From an uncultured Alistipes sp. (GTDB taxonomy: Bacteria > Bacteroidota > Bacteroidia > Bacteroidales > Rikenellaceae), in assembly GCA_900541585.1 (NCBI GenBank), contig UQKD01000006.1:92431-156430 (forward strand): 64,000 nt of DNA, given 5' to 3'. The notes under the pieces were generated by a model that searched no databases, was not told the DNA's origin, and saw only the letters and a program-made list of their open reading frames with translations. Both the position numbers and the translations under genes were made by a program. This document shows positions 9,344-17,599 of the stretch, in pieces. The stretch's first letter is position 1; each line of letters begins with the position of its first letter.

Positions 9344-9918
9344 TGCAGCAGCGCCCCGCCATAGCCGTCCTGACCACCAATGTCCTCGTAGGCGTGGGAC
9401 TGCGCTCCATCCTCGAAAAAGCGGCCCCGGCCGCCGACGTGGAGTTGTTCGGCGATTTTCAGGAATTTGCGGACGCCGATCCGGAGCGGTTCATCCATTA
9501 TTTCGTCACGGCGCAGCTCTTCGCGGCGCACAACGCCTATTTCCGCGCCCGCAGCCACAGAACCATCGTCCTCACCAACGGACAGACGCCCGCCGGGATG
9601 CACTGCATCGACGTGCAGTGCGACGAGGAGCGGTTCGTGCGCTCGCTCATGCAGCTGCAACACAGCGTCCGCCGTCCGGAGCACGCCCTGCCCGCCCCGC
9701 CGCAGGCCGCGCAGCCGCTCACGGAACGCGAAGCCGAAGTGCTGACGCTCATCGCCGGCGGACTGATCAACAAGCAGGTCGCCGACCGGCTGGGAATCGG
9801 CCTGACGACCGTGATCTCCCACCGCCGCAACATCATGGAGAAGCTCGGAATCCGCACCGCCGCCGGGCTGGTGGTCTACGCCCTCGCGGCGGGCTACGTC
9901 GATCCCGACGGGATGTGA
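9340..9918 (+). CDS. LuxR-type regulator with degenerate receiver-like domain
   Basis: The 192-residue protein begins with ATGATG at 9340, overlapping rlmH by four bases. Residues about 6-100 resemble a receiver domain (AIAVLTTNVLVGVGLRSIL). The place expected for the phospho-acceptor Asp reads HYFVTAQLF, with no acidic residue. The C-terminal HTH is canonical (LTEREAEVLTLIAGGLINKQVADRLGIG and the recognition helix TVISHRRNIMEKL). It is probably a DNA-binding regulator not controlled by classical phosphorylation. The TonB receptor downstream has its own promoter and is a possible target, but that is only inferred from position. Confidence 0.88.
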   Translation: MMQQRPAIAVLTTNVLVGVGLRSILEKAAPAADVELFGDFQEFADADPERFIHYFVTAQLFAAHNAYFRARSHRTIVLTNGQTPAGMHCIDVQCDEERFVRSLMQLQHSVRRPEHALPAPPQAAQPLTEREAEVLTLIAGGLINKQVADRLGIGLTTVISHRRNIMEKLGIRTAAGLVVYALAAGYVDPDGM

Positions 9919-9939
9919 CGCGCCTCCTCATAAATTAGG

Positions 9940-9971
9940 ATTGCACCGACCGAAATAAAACCGTTACTTTG
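9940..9971 (+). promoter_or_regulatory. TonB receptor promoter (near consensus)
   Basis: ATTG (9940-9943), 20 bases, then TTACTTTG (9964-9971). Each box deviates by one base from the consensus. The start codon is 26 bases downstream. Confidence 0.5.
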
Positions 9972-9996
9972 TACACCCGATAACCGCAACCGACAC

Positions 9997-12291
9997 ATGC
10001 ACCGCAAATCGCTCGTCATACCCCTGCTGCTGGCCTCCGCGGCCGCGGCCCGCGCCGCGGGCGGCAACGGCCCGGCGCCGGACACGGAGATGGCCGACAC
10101 GGTGATCGTGGTGGACAAGGTGCAGGTGACGGCCATCAAACAGGGACTGGTGCTGCGCTCGCAGCCCGTCGCGGCGTCGATCGTCGGCAGCCGCGCCATC
10201 GAACGGGGCCGCATCGGGGCGGTGAAGAACCTCTCGCAGACGGTTCCCAACTTCCACGCCCCGGACTACGGTTCGCGCATGACCTCGTCGATCTACGTAC
10301 GGGGACTCGGGGCGCGCATCGACCAGCCGGTCATCGGACTTAACATCGACAACGTTCCGGTGCTGAACAAGGACAACTTCGACACGGAGCTGGCCGACGC
10401 CGAGCGCATCGAGGTCCTGCGCGGCCCCCAGTCGACGCTCTACGGCCGCAACACGATGGGAGGCGTGGTGAACGTCTACACGCTCTCGCCGCTCACTTAC
10501 GAAGGCGTGCGGCTCATGGCCGAATACGGCAGCGGGGATTCCTACCGTTTCCGTGCCTCGTCCTACTACAAGCTCGCGCCCGACCTCGGCATGGCCGTGA
10601 CGGGCTACTACACCCATACGGGCGGCTTCTTCGAAAATCAGTGCACGGGCGAAAAGTGCGACCGGGAGCGGCTGGGCGGAGGACGCTGGAAAATGCAGTG
10701 GCGCAGCCGCCGGGGAGTGCGCATCGACAACACGCTCGCGTTCTCGGTGCTGGACCAGGGGGGCTATCCCTATGCCTACGTCGGCGAGGACATCGTGCGC
10801 GACGGCAAAACCGTCATCCGCAACGGGGAGATCGCCTACAACGACCCCTCGTCCTACCGCCGCACGACCGTCAGCGACGGGCTTACCGTGCGCTACGACA
10901 CCGAAAAGTACTCCATCTCGTCGATCACCTCGTACCAGTATTCCGACGACGAGATGAACCTCGACCAGGACTTCACGCCCGAATCCTGGTTCACCCTCCG
11001 GCAGGCCCGGCGCGAGCACGCCCTGACCGAGGACGTCGTGTTCCGGTCGCGCGACGGGCGGCGCTACGGCTGGCTGTTCGGGGCCTTCGGCTTCTACCGC
11101 CACGGAACGATGGACGCCCCGGTGAATTTCAAACGGACGGGCATCGAGGAGCTGATCCTCGGAAACGCCAACGTCAGCCCCGATCTGGTCTACACGATGG
11201 ATGCCGACGAACTGCCGCTCTACTCCGATTTCCGCATGCCTTCGTACGGCGCAGCGCTCTACCACGAATCACGCCTTACGCTGGGCCGCTGGCGGATCAC
11301 GGCCGGCATACGCGCCGATTACGAACGCACACGGCTGCGCTATCACAGCAAAGCCGACATGAGCTACTCTTTAAGCGTCAACGGGGGAGCGCCGTTTCCC
11401 CTCGGAATCGCCATCGACGAGACGAACGAGATAGCCCACTCCTATACCGAAATACTCCCGAAATTCTCGGCCATGTACAGCTTCGATGAGATGCGCAACC
11501 TCTACGTTTCCATAGCCCGGGGCTACAAGGCCGGAGGATTCAATACGCAGATGTTCTCGGACATCCTGCAGGAGAAAATCAAATGGCAGATGGCTTCGGG
11601 AATCCCTTACGAAGAGCCGGACCTCATGTCCTATAAACCCGAATACAGCTGGAACTACGAACTGGGCGGCCATTTCTCGTGCATGGACGGCGCCGTGCGG
11701 GGCGATTTCGCGCTGTTCTACATCGACGTCCGCGACCAGCAGATCACGGTCTTTCCCGAGGGGCAGACCACGGGCCGCATGATGACCAACGCAGGACGCA
11801 CGCGCAGCCTCGGGGCCGAAGCGGCATTGCAGGTTTCGCCGTGGCGGCAGTTGGACATCAACCTGGCCTACGGCTACACCGACGCCCGGTTCGTGAAGTA
11901 CGAGACCACCGTGAAAGACGACGCCGGCACCCCCGTGCGCATCAGCTACAAGGACAATCGCATCCCTTACGCCCCGCAGCACACCTTCTCGGCCAATGCG
12001 GCGTGGACCGTAGCGACGGGTGTGACGTGGCTCGGCGACGTAGTCCTGCAGACCGGGGTCCGCTGTGCGGGGCGCATCTGGTGGAACGAGGAGAACTCGC
12101 TCTCGCAGCCGTTCTACGCCCTCGCGGACGCCTCCGTACGGTTCGAGCACAAGCACTATTCGCTCGACATCTGGGGCCGCAACCTCGGAGGAGCGCGCTA
12201 CGACGTCTTCTATTTCAAGTCGATCGGCAACGAGTTCGTCCAGCGCGGACGCCCCCGGACTTTCGGCATCACCCTGAATATAAACATATAA
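9997..12291 (+). CDS. TonB-dependent outer-membrane receptor
   Basis: The 764-residue protein has a signal peptide to about residue 20 and then directly a plug domain (about 40-160), without the carboxypeptidase-like extension of SusC proteins. Plug hallmarks are NVPVLNKDNFDT, ERIEVLRGPQSTLYGRN and MGGVVNVYT. The rest is a 22-strand barrel ending in an aromatic residue pattern (FGITLNINI). The family imports siderophores, haem, cobalamin or other ligands using TonB energy. The ligand here cannot be read from sequence. A small lipoprotein follows after 14 bases and is a likely partner. Confidence 0.95.
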   Translation: MHRKSLVIPLLLASAAAARAAGGNGPAPDTEMADTVIVVDKVQVTAIKQGLVLRSQPVAASIVGSRAIERGRIGAVKNLSQTVPNFHAPDYGSRMTSSIYVRGLGARIDQPVIGLNIDNVPVLNKDNFDTELADAERIEVLRGPQSTLYGRNTMGGVVNVYTLSPLTYEGVRLMAEYGSGDSYRFRASSYYKLAPDLGMAVTGYYTHTGGFFENQCTGEKCDRERLGGGRWKMQWRSRRGVRIDNTLAFSVLDQGGYPYAYVGEDIVRDGKTVIRNGEIAYNDPSSYRRTTVSDGLTVRYDTEKYSISSITSYQYSDDEMNLDQDFTPESWFTLRQARREHALTEDVVFRSRDGRRYGWLFGAFGFYRHGTMDAPVNFKRTGIEELILGNANVSPDLVYTMDADELPLYSDFRMPSYGAALYHESRLTLGRWRITAGIRADYERTRLRYHSKADMSYSLSVNGGAPFPLGIAIDETNEIAHSYTEILPKFSAMYSFDEMRNLYVSIARGYKAGGFNTQMFSDILQEKIKWQMASGIPYEEPDLMSYKPEYSWNYELGGHFSCMDGAVRGDFALFYIDVRDQQITVFPEGQTTGRMMTNAGRTRSLGAEAALQVSPWRQLDINLAYGYTDARFVKYETTVKDDAGTPVRISYKDNRIPYAPQHTFSANAAWTVATGVTWLGDVVLQTGVRCAGRIWWNEENSLSQPFYALADASVRFEHKHYSLDIWGRNLGGARYDVFYFKSIGNEFVQRGRPRTFGITLNINI

Positions 12292-12305
12292 AAAATAATC
12301 TCGTT

Positions 12306-12845
12306 ATGAAAAAATTCTTCCTCCTTCTGTTCGCCGCCGCGGCATTCGCGGCCTGCAACGACGATGACGGTGAACCCAAGATCCGTTATGCCACGATCAA
12401 CGACGGTATCGTAAACGGTCTGATGCAAGGTATCAATATGCATTTCTACGGCACCGCTACGGTCACCGAAGAGCAGCAGAACAGCACCTACACCGACAAT
12501 GAAGCCTATTTCGAGTTTGCGGGCGGTCCGGAAAATTTCTCCCTCTACATGCACAAAACGCGCTTCGCCGCCAACATGCCGCCCCTCGAAATGAAGATTC
12601 CGCATACGGCTTACACAGGCGACGGCAATTCGATCGCCTTCTCCGAGGTGAGCATCGTCCCCGAAGTGAACCTGCCCAACAGCACCGGCGGCGGATACAG
12701 CTACCAGCCCATGCCGGCCTACACGCTTACCGAAGTCGAAGGGGCGATCGACGGCGTCAACTGCCGCGTCAGCTTCATCTGTAACGTTCCCAAACTGGGA
12801 ACCTATCGAATGGAATACGAAGGCAAACTGATTATCAAAGAATAA
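12306..12845 (+). CDS. Small lipoprotein, possibly calycin-like
   Basis: The 179-residue protein has a lipoprotein signal (MKKFFLLLFAAAAFAAC, Cys at residue 17) followed by an acidic NDDDGE stretch, a common surface-export pattern in Bacteroidota. The body alternates polar and hydrophobic residues as in a beta-barrel or lipocalin-like fold. It has no catalytic motif that I recognise. It sits 14 bases after the TonB receptor and 12 bases before nadC, so it is probably expressed with both. A role in ligand capture for the receptor is inferred from context only. Confidence 0.75.
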   Translation: MKKFFLLLFAAAAFAACNDDDGEPKIRYATINDGIVNGLMQGINMHFYGTATVTEEQQNSTYTDNEAYFEFAGGPENFSLYMHKTRFAANMPPLEMKIPHTAYTGDGNSIAFSEVSIVPEVNLPNSTGGGYSYQPMPAYTLTEVEGAIDGVNCRVSFICNVPKLGTYRMEYEGKLIIKE

Positions 12846-12857
12846 ATTCACAAAGTC

Positions 12858-13712
12858 ATGAAACCCGAATACAAACCTTTCGTAGACTCCCTGATCGAAC
12901 TCTGCATCCGGGAAGACATCGGCGACGGCGACCACACGTCGCTTTCGTGCATCCCCGCCGACGAGCACGGACGCATGCGCCTCTTGTGCAAGCAGGAGGG
13001 CACGATCGCCGGCATCGAAATCGCACAGCTGGTGCTGCAGCGCCTCGATCCCGAGATGAAATTCGAACAGATCCTGCACGACGGCGACCGTGTCGCGCCC
13101 GGCGACGTGGCCTTTTACGTCTCGGGACGCCTGCGCTCGCTGCTTCAGGCCGAGCGCATCCTGCTGAACATCATGCAGCGCATGAGCGGCGTGGCGACCC
13201 AGACGGCCGTTTACGTCAAGCGGCTGGAGGGTCTCCACACCAAGGTCCTCGACACGCGCAAGACCACGCCCGGGATGCGCGTGCTGGACAAAATGGCCGT
13301 GAAGCTGGGCGGCGGCGAGAACCACCGCATGGGACTCTTCGACATGATCCTGCTGAAGGACAACCACATCGACTTCGCCGGCGGCATCCGTCCCGCAATC
13401 GAAGGCGTGCGCGAATATCTCAAGGCCAAGGGCAAGAATATCCCCATCGAGTGCGAGGTCCGCTCGCTGGAAGACATCGACGAGGTGTTCGCGGCGGGCG
13501 GAGTCGACCGCATCATGTTCGACAATTTCACGCCCGAAATGACCCGCAAGGCGGTCGAGAAGGTCGCCGGCCGCTGCGAGACCGAATCGAGCGGAGGCAT
13601 CACGCTCGAAACGATGCGCGACTACGCCCAATGCGGCGTCGACTTCATCTCGGTAGGCGCGCTGACGCACCAGATCAAATCGCTCGACATGTCGCTGAAG
13701 GCCTGCGAATAA
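12858..13712 (+). CDS. nadC: Nicotinate-nucleotide pyrophosphorylase (carboxylating)
   Basis: This 284-residue cytoplasmic enzyme converts quinolinate and PRPP to nicotinate mononucleotide in de novo NAD synthesis. The family signature LDTRKTTPGMR is near residue 134, and ENHRMGLFDMILLKDNHI follows. The C-terminal barrel contains IMFDNFTPE and GVDFISVGALTHQ. Length and start (EDIGDGDHTS near residue 19) match the family. The next gene starts three bases after the stop. No nadA or nadB is in the window. Confidence 0.97.
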   Translation: MKPEYKPFVDSLIELCIREDIGDGDHTSLSCIPADEHGRMRLLCKQEGTIAGIEIAQLVLQRLDPEMKFEQILHDGDRVAPGDVAFYVSGRLRSLLQAERILLNIMQRMSGVATQTAVYVKRLEGLHTKVLDTRKTTPGMRVLDKMAVKLGGGENHRMGLFDMILLKDNHIDFAGGIRPAIEGVREYLKAKGKNIPIECEVRSLEDIDEVFAAGGVDRIMFDNFTPEMTRKAVEKVAGRCETESSGGITLETMRDYAQCGVDFISVGALTHQIKSLDMSLKACE

Positions 13713-13715
13713 CCG

Positions 13716-15626
13716 ATGAAGCGCCTGCTCCATACGCCGCTGGCACTGCTCGTGTGGCGCATCGCACTGCTCTACGCGGTGCTGATGCTCTGCCGCGCGG
13801 CGTTCTGGATCTACAACGCCGCCCTGCTCGGTCCGCTGACGTGGGGTGAGCTGGGACCGCTGCTGGCCGGAGCGTTGAAATTCGACACGGCGTCGGTCGT
13901 CTATGCCGACGGCGTATTCATCCTGCTGTCGCTCGTGCCCCTGCACCTGCGCGAACGGCGCTGGTACCGGGGCATGCTGTTCTGGTATTACGTGGTCGTC
14001 AACGCCGTGCTGGTCGCGGCCGCGAACCTCGCCGACACGGTCTATTTCCGCTACACGCAGAAGCGCTTCACGGCCGATGAAATCTTCTTCGCCGACAACG
14101 ACAACTCGTTGCAGTTAGTCGGTAAATTCATGGCCGAGAACTGGTATCTCGTGCTGCTGTGGGCGGGACTCGTGACGCTGCTGGCGTGGGGTTACCGGCG
14201 CCGGGTGCGGGAAGAGAGCCTCTTCAGCCGCGGCTGGGCCTACTACGCCGGCGGCACGATCGTCTTCGTCCTGGCGGCGGGGCTGAGCGTCGCCGGGATG
14301 CGCGGCGGCATGACCCGCATGACCCGTCCGATCACCCTTTCCAACGCCACGCTCTACACCGCCGACAGCGGCAAAGCCAACCTGATTTTAAGCAACCCGT
14401 TCTGCATCCTGCGCACCGTCGGCAGCGCGGGAAGCGTCAAATACAAAAAGCAGTTCACCCCCGAGGAGCTGCCGCGGCATTTTACGCCCGTACACCGGCC
14501 CGCCGACAGCGCAGCCGTGGACCTCACGGGACGCAACGTCATGGTTTTCATCATGGAGAGCATGTCGGCCGAACACTCCGCATTCCTCCATCCGGAACTC
14601 TACGCCGATCTCCCGGAAAAGGGCTTCACGCCCTTCCTCGACTCGCTGATGCGCAACGGACTGGTGTTCAAACGGATGTACGCCAACGGCACACGGTCCA
14701 TCCAGGCCATGCCTTCGGTGCTGGGAAGCATCCCCTCGTTCCGCACGCCGTTCGTGCTGATGCCGCAGTCGTTGGGCGAGAGCCGCCAGCTGCCCGCCAT
14801 GCTGGCGGACAAGGGCTATGCGACTGCCTTCTTCTGCGGCTCGGAACGCGGCTCAATGGGCTTCGGGGCCTATGCCCGTTCGGCAGGCGTCGAGCGGCTG
14901 GTGAGCCGCGAGGACTACGAGGCGAAGCACGGCACGGGGGATTTCGACGGCTACTGGGGCATCTGGGACGAAGAGTTCCTGCAATTCACGGGCGAGGAGC
15001 TGGCGGCGATGCCCGAACCCTTCTTCGCCGCGCTGTTCACCCTCTCGTCGCACCACCCGTTCATCGTACCCGAAAAGTACGCCGCGACGCTGCCCGATGG
15101 CTACACCCGGATTCACAAGGGCGTGGCCTACGACGACCGGGCGTTCCGCCTCTTTTTCGAACGCTTCGGCGGCGAGGAGTGGTTCCGCCGCACGATCTTC
15201 GTCTTCGTCGCCGACCACGTGTCGTCGGAGAAATTCGCGGAGGAGACGCGCTCCTACCCGGGCAACATGCATATCATCGGCTTCATCTACACCCCCGACG
15301 GCGCACTGCGGGGCGAGGTCGGCGAGGTCACGCAGCAACTGGATATCATGCCCACGGTGCTGGGCCTCGTGGGCAACACCGAGCCCTACTTCGCTTTCGG
15401 GCGCGACGTGCTGAACGAACCGCAGCGACCCCGCTGGTCGGTCAGCTACGACGGGCGGTTCCGTGCGCTGACCGGCGAAGGCGCGGTCGTGCTCGACGAT
15501 TCGGACATGGATGTGCAGGAATGCCCGGCCACCCCGGCCGCCGACAGTCTGGCACAGAATTTCCGGGCGCTGGTCCAGCAGTATTACACCCATATCGAGA
15601 AAAAGAGCTATACGGCAAATGATTGA
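13716..15626 (+). CDS. LtaS-like membrane sulfatase-fold protein
   Basis: The 636-residue protein has about five transmembrane helices in residues 1-225, then an extracytoplasmic alkaline-phosphatase-superfamily domain. Family blocks are NVMVFIMESMSAEHSA (first metal-site Glu), NGTRSIQAMPSVLGSIPS with the candidate nucleophile Thr, LSSHHPFIVP and FVADHVSS. This architecture fits lipoteichoic-acid-synthase-like phosphoglycerol or phosphoethanolamine transferases. Gram-negative members usually modify glycans or lipids at the outer face of the inner membrane. Its last eight bases overlap the start of the following gene, which suggests a joint role in envelope lipid modification. The donor and acceptor are unknown. 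Confidence 0.9.
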   Translation: MKRLLHTPLALLVWRIALLYAVLMLCRAAFWIYNAALLGPLTWGELGPLLAGALKFDTASVVYADGVFILLSLVPLHLRERRWYRGMLFWYYVVVNAVLVAAANLADTVYFRYTQKRFTADEIFFADNDNSLQLVGKFMAENWYLVLLWAGLVTLLAWGYRRRVREESLFSRGWAYYAGGTIVFVLAAGLSVAGMRGGMTRMTRPITLSNATLYTADSGKANLILSNPFCILRTVGSAGSVKYKKQFTPEELPRHFTPVHRPADSAAVDLTGRNVMVFIMESMSAEHSAFLHPELYADLPEKGFTPFLDSLMRNGLVFKRMYANGTRSIQAMPSVLGSIPSFRTPFVLMPQSLGESRQLPAMLADKGYATAFFCGSERGSMGFGAYARSAGVERLVSREDYEAKHGTGDFDGYWGIWDEEFLQFTGEELAAMPEPFFAALFTLSSHHPFIVPEKYAATLPDGYTRIHKGVAYDDRAFRLFFERFGGEEWFRRTIFVFVADHVSSEKFAEETRSYPGNMHIIGFIYTPDGALRGEVGEVTQQLDIMPTVLGLVGNTEPYFAFGRDVLNEPQRPRWSVSYDGRFRALTGEGAVVLDDSDMDVQECPATPAADSLAQNFRALVQQYYTHIEKKSYTAND

Positions 15627-17004
15627 ATTCAAACCCGTGCGCCTCGAAGACCGGGCGGTCATCGAGCGTTATACCATGCCCTCGGGCATCTGCAACTGCG
15701 ACCTCGCCTTCGCCAACATGTACTGCTGGCAGGCGGTGTTCCACAGCGCGTGGGCCGAGATCGGCGGATTTTTGGTGATCCGCTTCCAGATCGACGGCGG
15801 CGAGCGCATCGGCTACATGCAGCCCGTCGGCGAGGGCGATTTCGGCCCGATCCTCCCCCTCCTGCGCGAGGACGCCCACGCCCACGGACAGCGGCTGCGG
15901 ATCATCGGCCTGACGGACGAGGGCCGCGACACGATCCGCCGGGTCGTTCCCTGCCATTTCGCGTTCGAGTCGGACCGCGCGCTGGAGGATTACGTCTACT
16001 CGGCCGACGATCTTCGCAACCTCGCCGGACGCCGCTATCAACCCAAGCGCAACCACATCAACCGCTTTACTTCCGAATATCCCGACTACCGCTACGAGGA
16101 GCTGACGCCCGACCGCTTCGGGGAGTGCATGGCCCTCGAACGCGAATGGCGCAAGGCCCACGAAGGGCACACCTCGGAACTGTGCGCCGAACAGCGGGCC
16201 ATGCAGCGGGCCTTCGAGCATTTCGAAGAATTGGGGCTTATAGGCGGCTGCATCTACGTCGGCGACCGTTTGGCGGCTTTCACCTACGGCTCGGCGGTCA
16301 ACGACCATACGTTCGACACCCACGTCGAGAAGGCCGACACGGAGTTCGACGGCGCCTTCACCGTCATCAACAAACTCTTCGCGCAGCACCTCCCCGAGCG
16401 TTTCACGCTGATCAACCGCGAGGAGGACCTCGGGCTGGACGGACTGCGGCAGGCCAAACTCTCCTACCACCCGGCGTTCCTCCAGCACAAATTCACGGCG
16501 ATCTGCATGCACCCCGACGAGTTGGCCTGCAAAGACCTTTGGATGAAGGCCTTCGGCGACGACGAACAGTTCGCCGACTCGTTCATCATGCGCTATTACT
16601 CCCGCCGCCGGATGCTGACGGCCGAGGCCGAAGGCCGCACGGCGGCGATGCTCCACCTGCTGCCGTTCCGGACGGAGCTGGGCCGCACGACCTATATCTA
16701 CGGCGTAGCGACGGACCCCGCGTTCCGGGGACGCGGACTGGCCTCGCAGCTCATGCGCGAAGCGATGCGGCTCATCGCGGACCGCGGCGACGACGCGGCG
16801 TTCCTCATCCCGACGCCCGGCAAGGAGTGGCTCCGGGAATTTTACGGACGCTTCGGCTTCGCAGGCGACGTTCCGACGGAGTTCGTTTCCGCGGACCGCT
16901 TCGACTTCGGCACGGGCGACGCGGCCGCCGACCGGGCGATGGTCTGGCGGCGCACCCCGGAAGGGCCGCTCCCCGAACAGCTCACCGCCTCCTGGCATTC
17001 ATAG
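15619..17004 (+). CDS. DUF2156 (MprF-C-like) and GNAT fusion protein
   Basis: The 461-residue soluble protein starts at ATG 15619 inside the end of the previous gene. Residues 1 to about 300 match the DUF2156 domain, the double-GNAT fold found at the C-terminus of phosphatidylglycerol lysyltransferases (MNxFTSEYPDY-like core at KRNHINRFTSEYPDY, then LINREEDLGLDGLRQAK). From about residue 310 a second acetyltransferase domain follows, with the acetyl-CoA loop VATDPAFRGRGLASQLMREA. No membrane flippase part is present. Substrate is unknown. Coupling to the LtaS-like gene hints at aminoacylation or acylation of an envelope component. Confidence 0.85.
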   Translation: MIEFKPVRLEDRAVIERYTMPSGICNCDLAFANMYCWQAVFHSAWAEIGGFLVIRFQIDGGERIGYMQPVGEGDFGPILPLLREDAHAHGQRLRIIGLTDEGRDTIRRVVPCHFAFESDRALEDYVYSADDLRNLAGRRYQPKRNHINRFTSEYPDYRYEELTPDRFGECMALEREWRKAHEGHTSELCAEQRAMQRAFEHFEELGLIGGCIYVGDRLAAFTYGSAVNDHTFDTHVEKADTEFDGAFTVINKLFAQHLPERFTLINREEDLGLDGLRQAKLSYHPAFLQHKFTAICMHPDELACKDLWMKAFGDDEQFADSFIMRYYSRRRMLTAEAEGRTAAMLHLLPFRTELGRTTYIYGVATDPAFRGRGLASQLMREAMRLIADRGDDAAFLIPTPGKEWLREFYGRFGFAGDVPTEFVSADRFDFGTGDAAADRAMVWRRTPEGPLPEQLTASWHS

Positions 17005-17009
17005 CCCGG

Positions 17010-17037
17010 GACTCTCCTCCGCGAGAGTCTTTTTTTT
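17010..17037 (+). terminator. Intrinsic terminator
   Basis: A 7-bp stem (GACTCTC and GAGAGTC) is followed by eight T residues, immediately after the stop codon at 17004. It would end transcription of the nadC-LtaS-DUF2156 unit. Confidence 0.85.
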
Positions 17038-17324
17038 GCCTGCGCCGGAATCCGCCCCACCCTGCTGCTCCCGACGCAGGCGACAGCCTGCTCCGAACGG
17101 CCGGAACCGGTTCCGGCAACACCTCCGGTTCCGCCCGGCACTCGTCTTCGCCACACCGTTTTCCGCCCGGCCGTCGCCGAAAAAACAGCCATCCGACAGT
17201 TTCGTTTCATAACCATTCCATAAATCAAGGACAACGAAAAAGAGATAAAAGGGAAATACTTAATCTTTCAAGCGAAACATGAGCAATATTTAAAATTTTT
17301 TATTTGCAAAAAAAGTCCTCCGAT

Positions 17325-17355
17325 TTTGTTTTTTAATAAAATAAGTTTAATTTTG
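17325..17355 (+). promoter_or_regulatory. Promoter of the SusCD locus
   Basis: TTTG (17325-17328), 19 bases, then TAATTTTG (17348-17355) form an exact consensus in an AT-rich region. A second -7-like box TATATTTG lies at 17392-17399 without a good -33 partner. Confidence 0.65.
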
Positions 17356-17599
17356 AAATACGTTCGAAACACAATCGAAACTAATTTAAGTTATATTTGA
17401 AAAGTTTTTCAGACAGGAGCGACAGCGCTAAACAGATGGTTACCATATATATAATGGGAGACGGGAAGGCCGGCAGGGCGACAAACGGGGACTTCGGGAC
17501 GGAGTTCCCGGCCGGAAATTTCCGGGCCTCTACGGCTCTCGGATAACCGGTAATTACAAAATCGCATACAAATAAAAAAATATAAAACAAGGACTAAAA
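17356..17599 (+). other. Long 5' leader ahead of the phosphoesterase gene
   Basis: If the promoter at 17325-17355 is used, the transcript has about 235 untranslated bases. The first part is AT-rich, the middle GC-rich (17457-17545) with self-complementary stretches such as CCGGCCGGAAATTTCCGGG, and the end AT-rich again before the ATG. It contains no convincing ORF. The rest of the gap (17038-17324) shows nothing I can assign. Confidence 0.4.
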
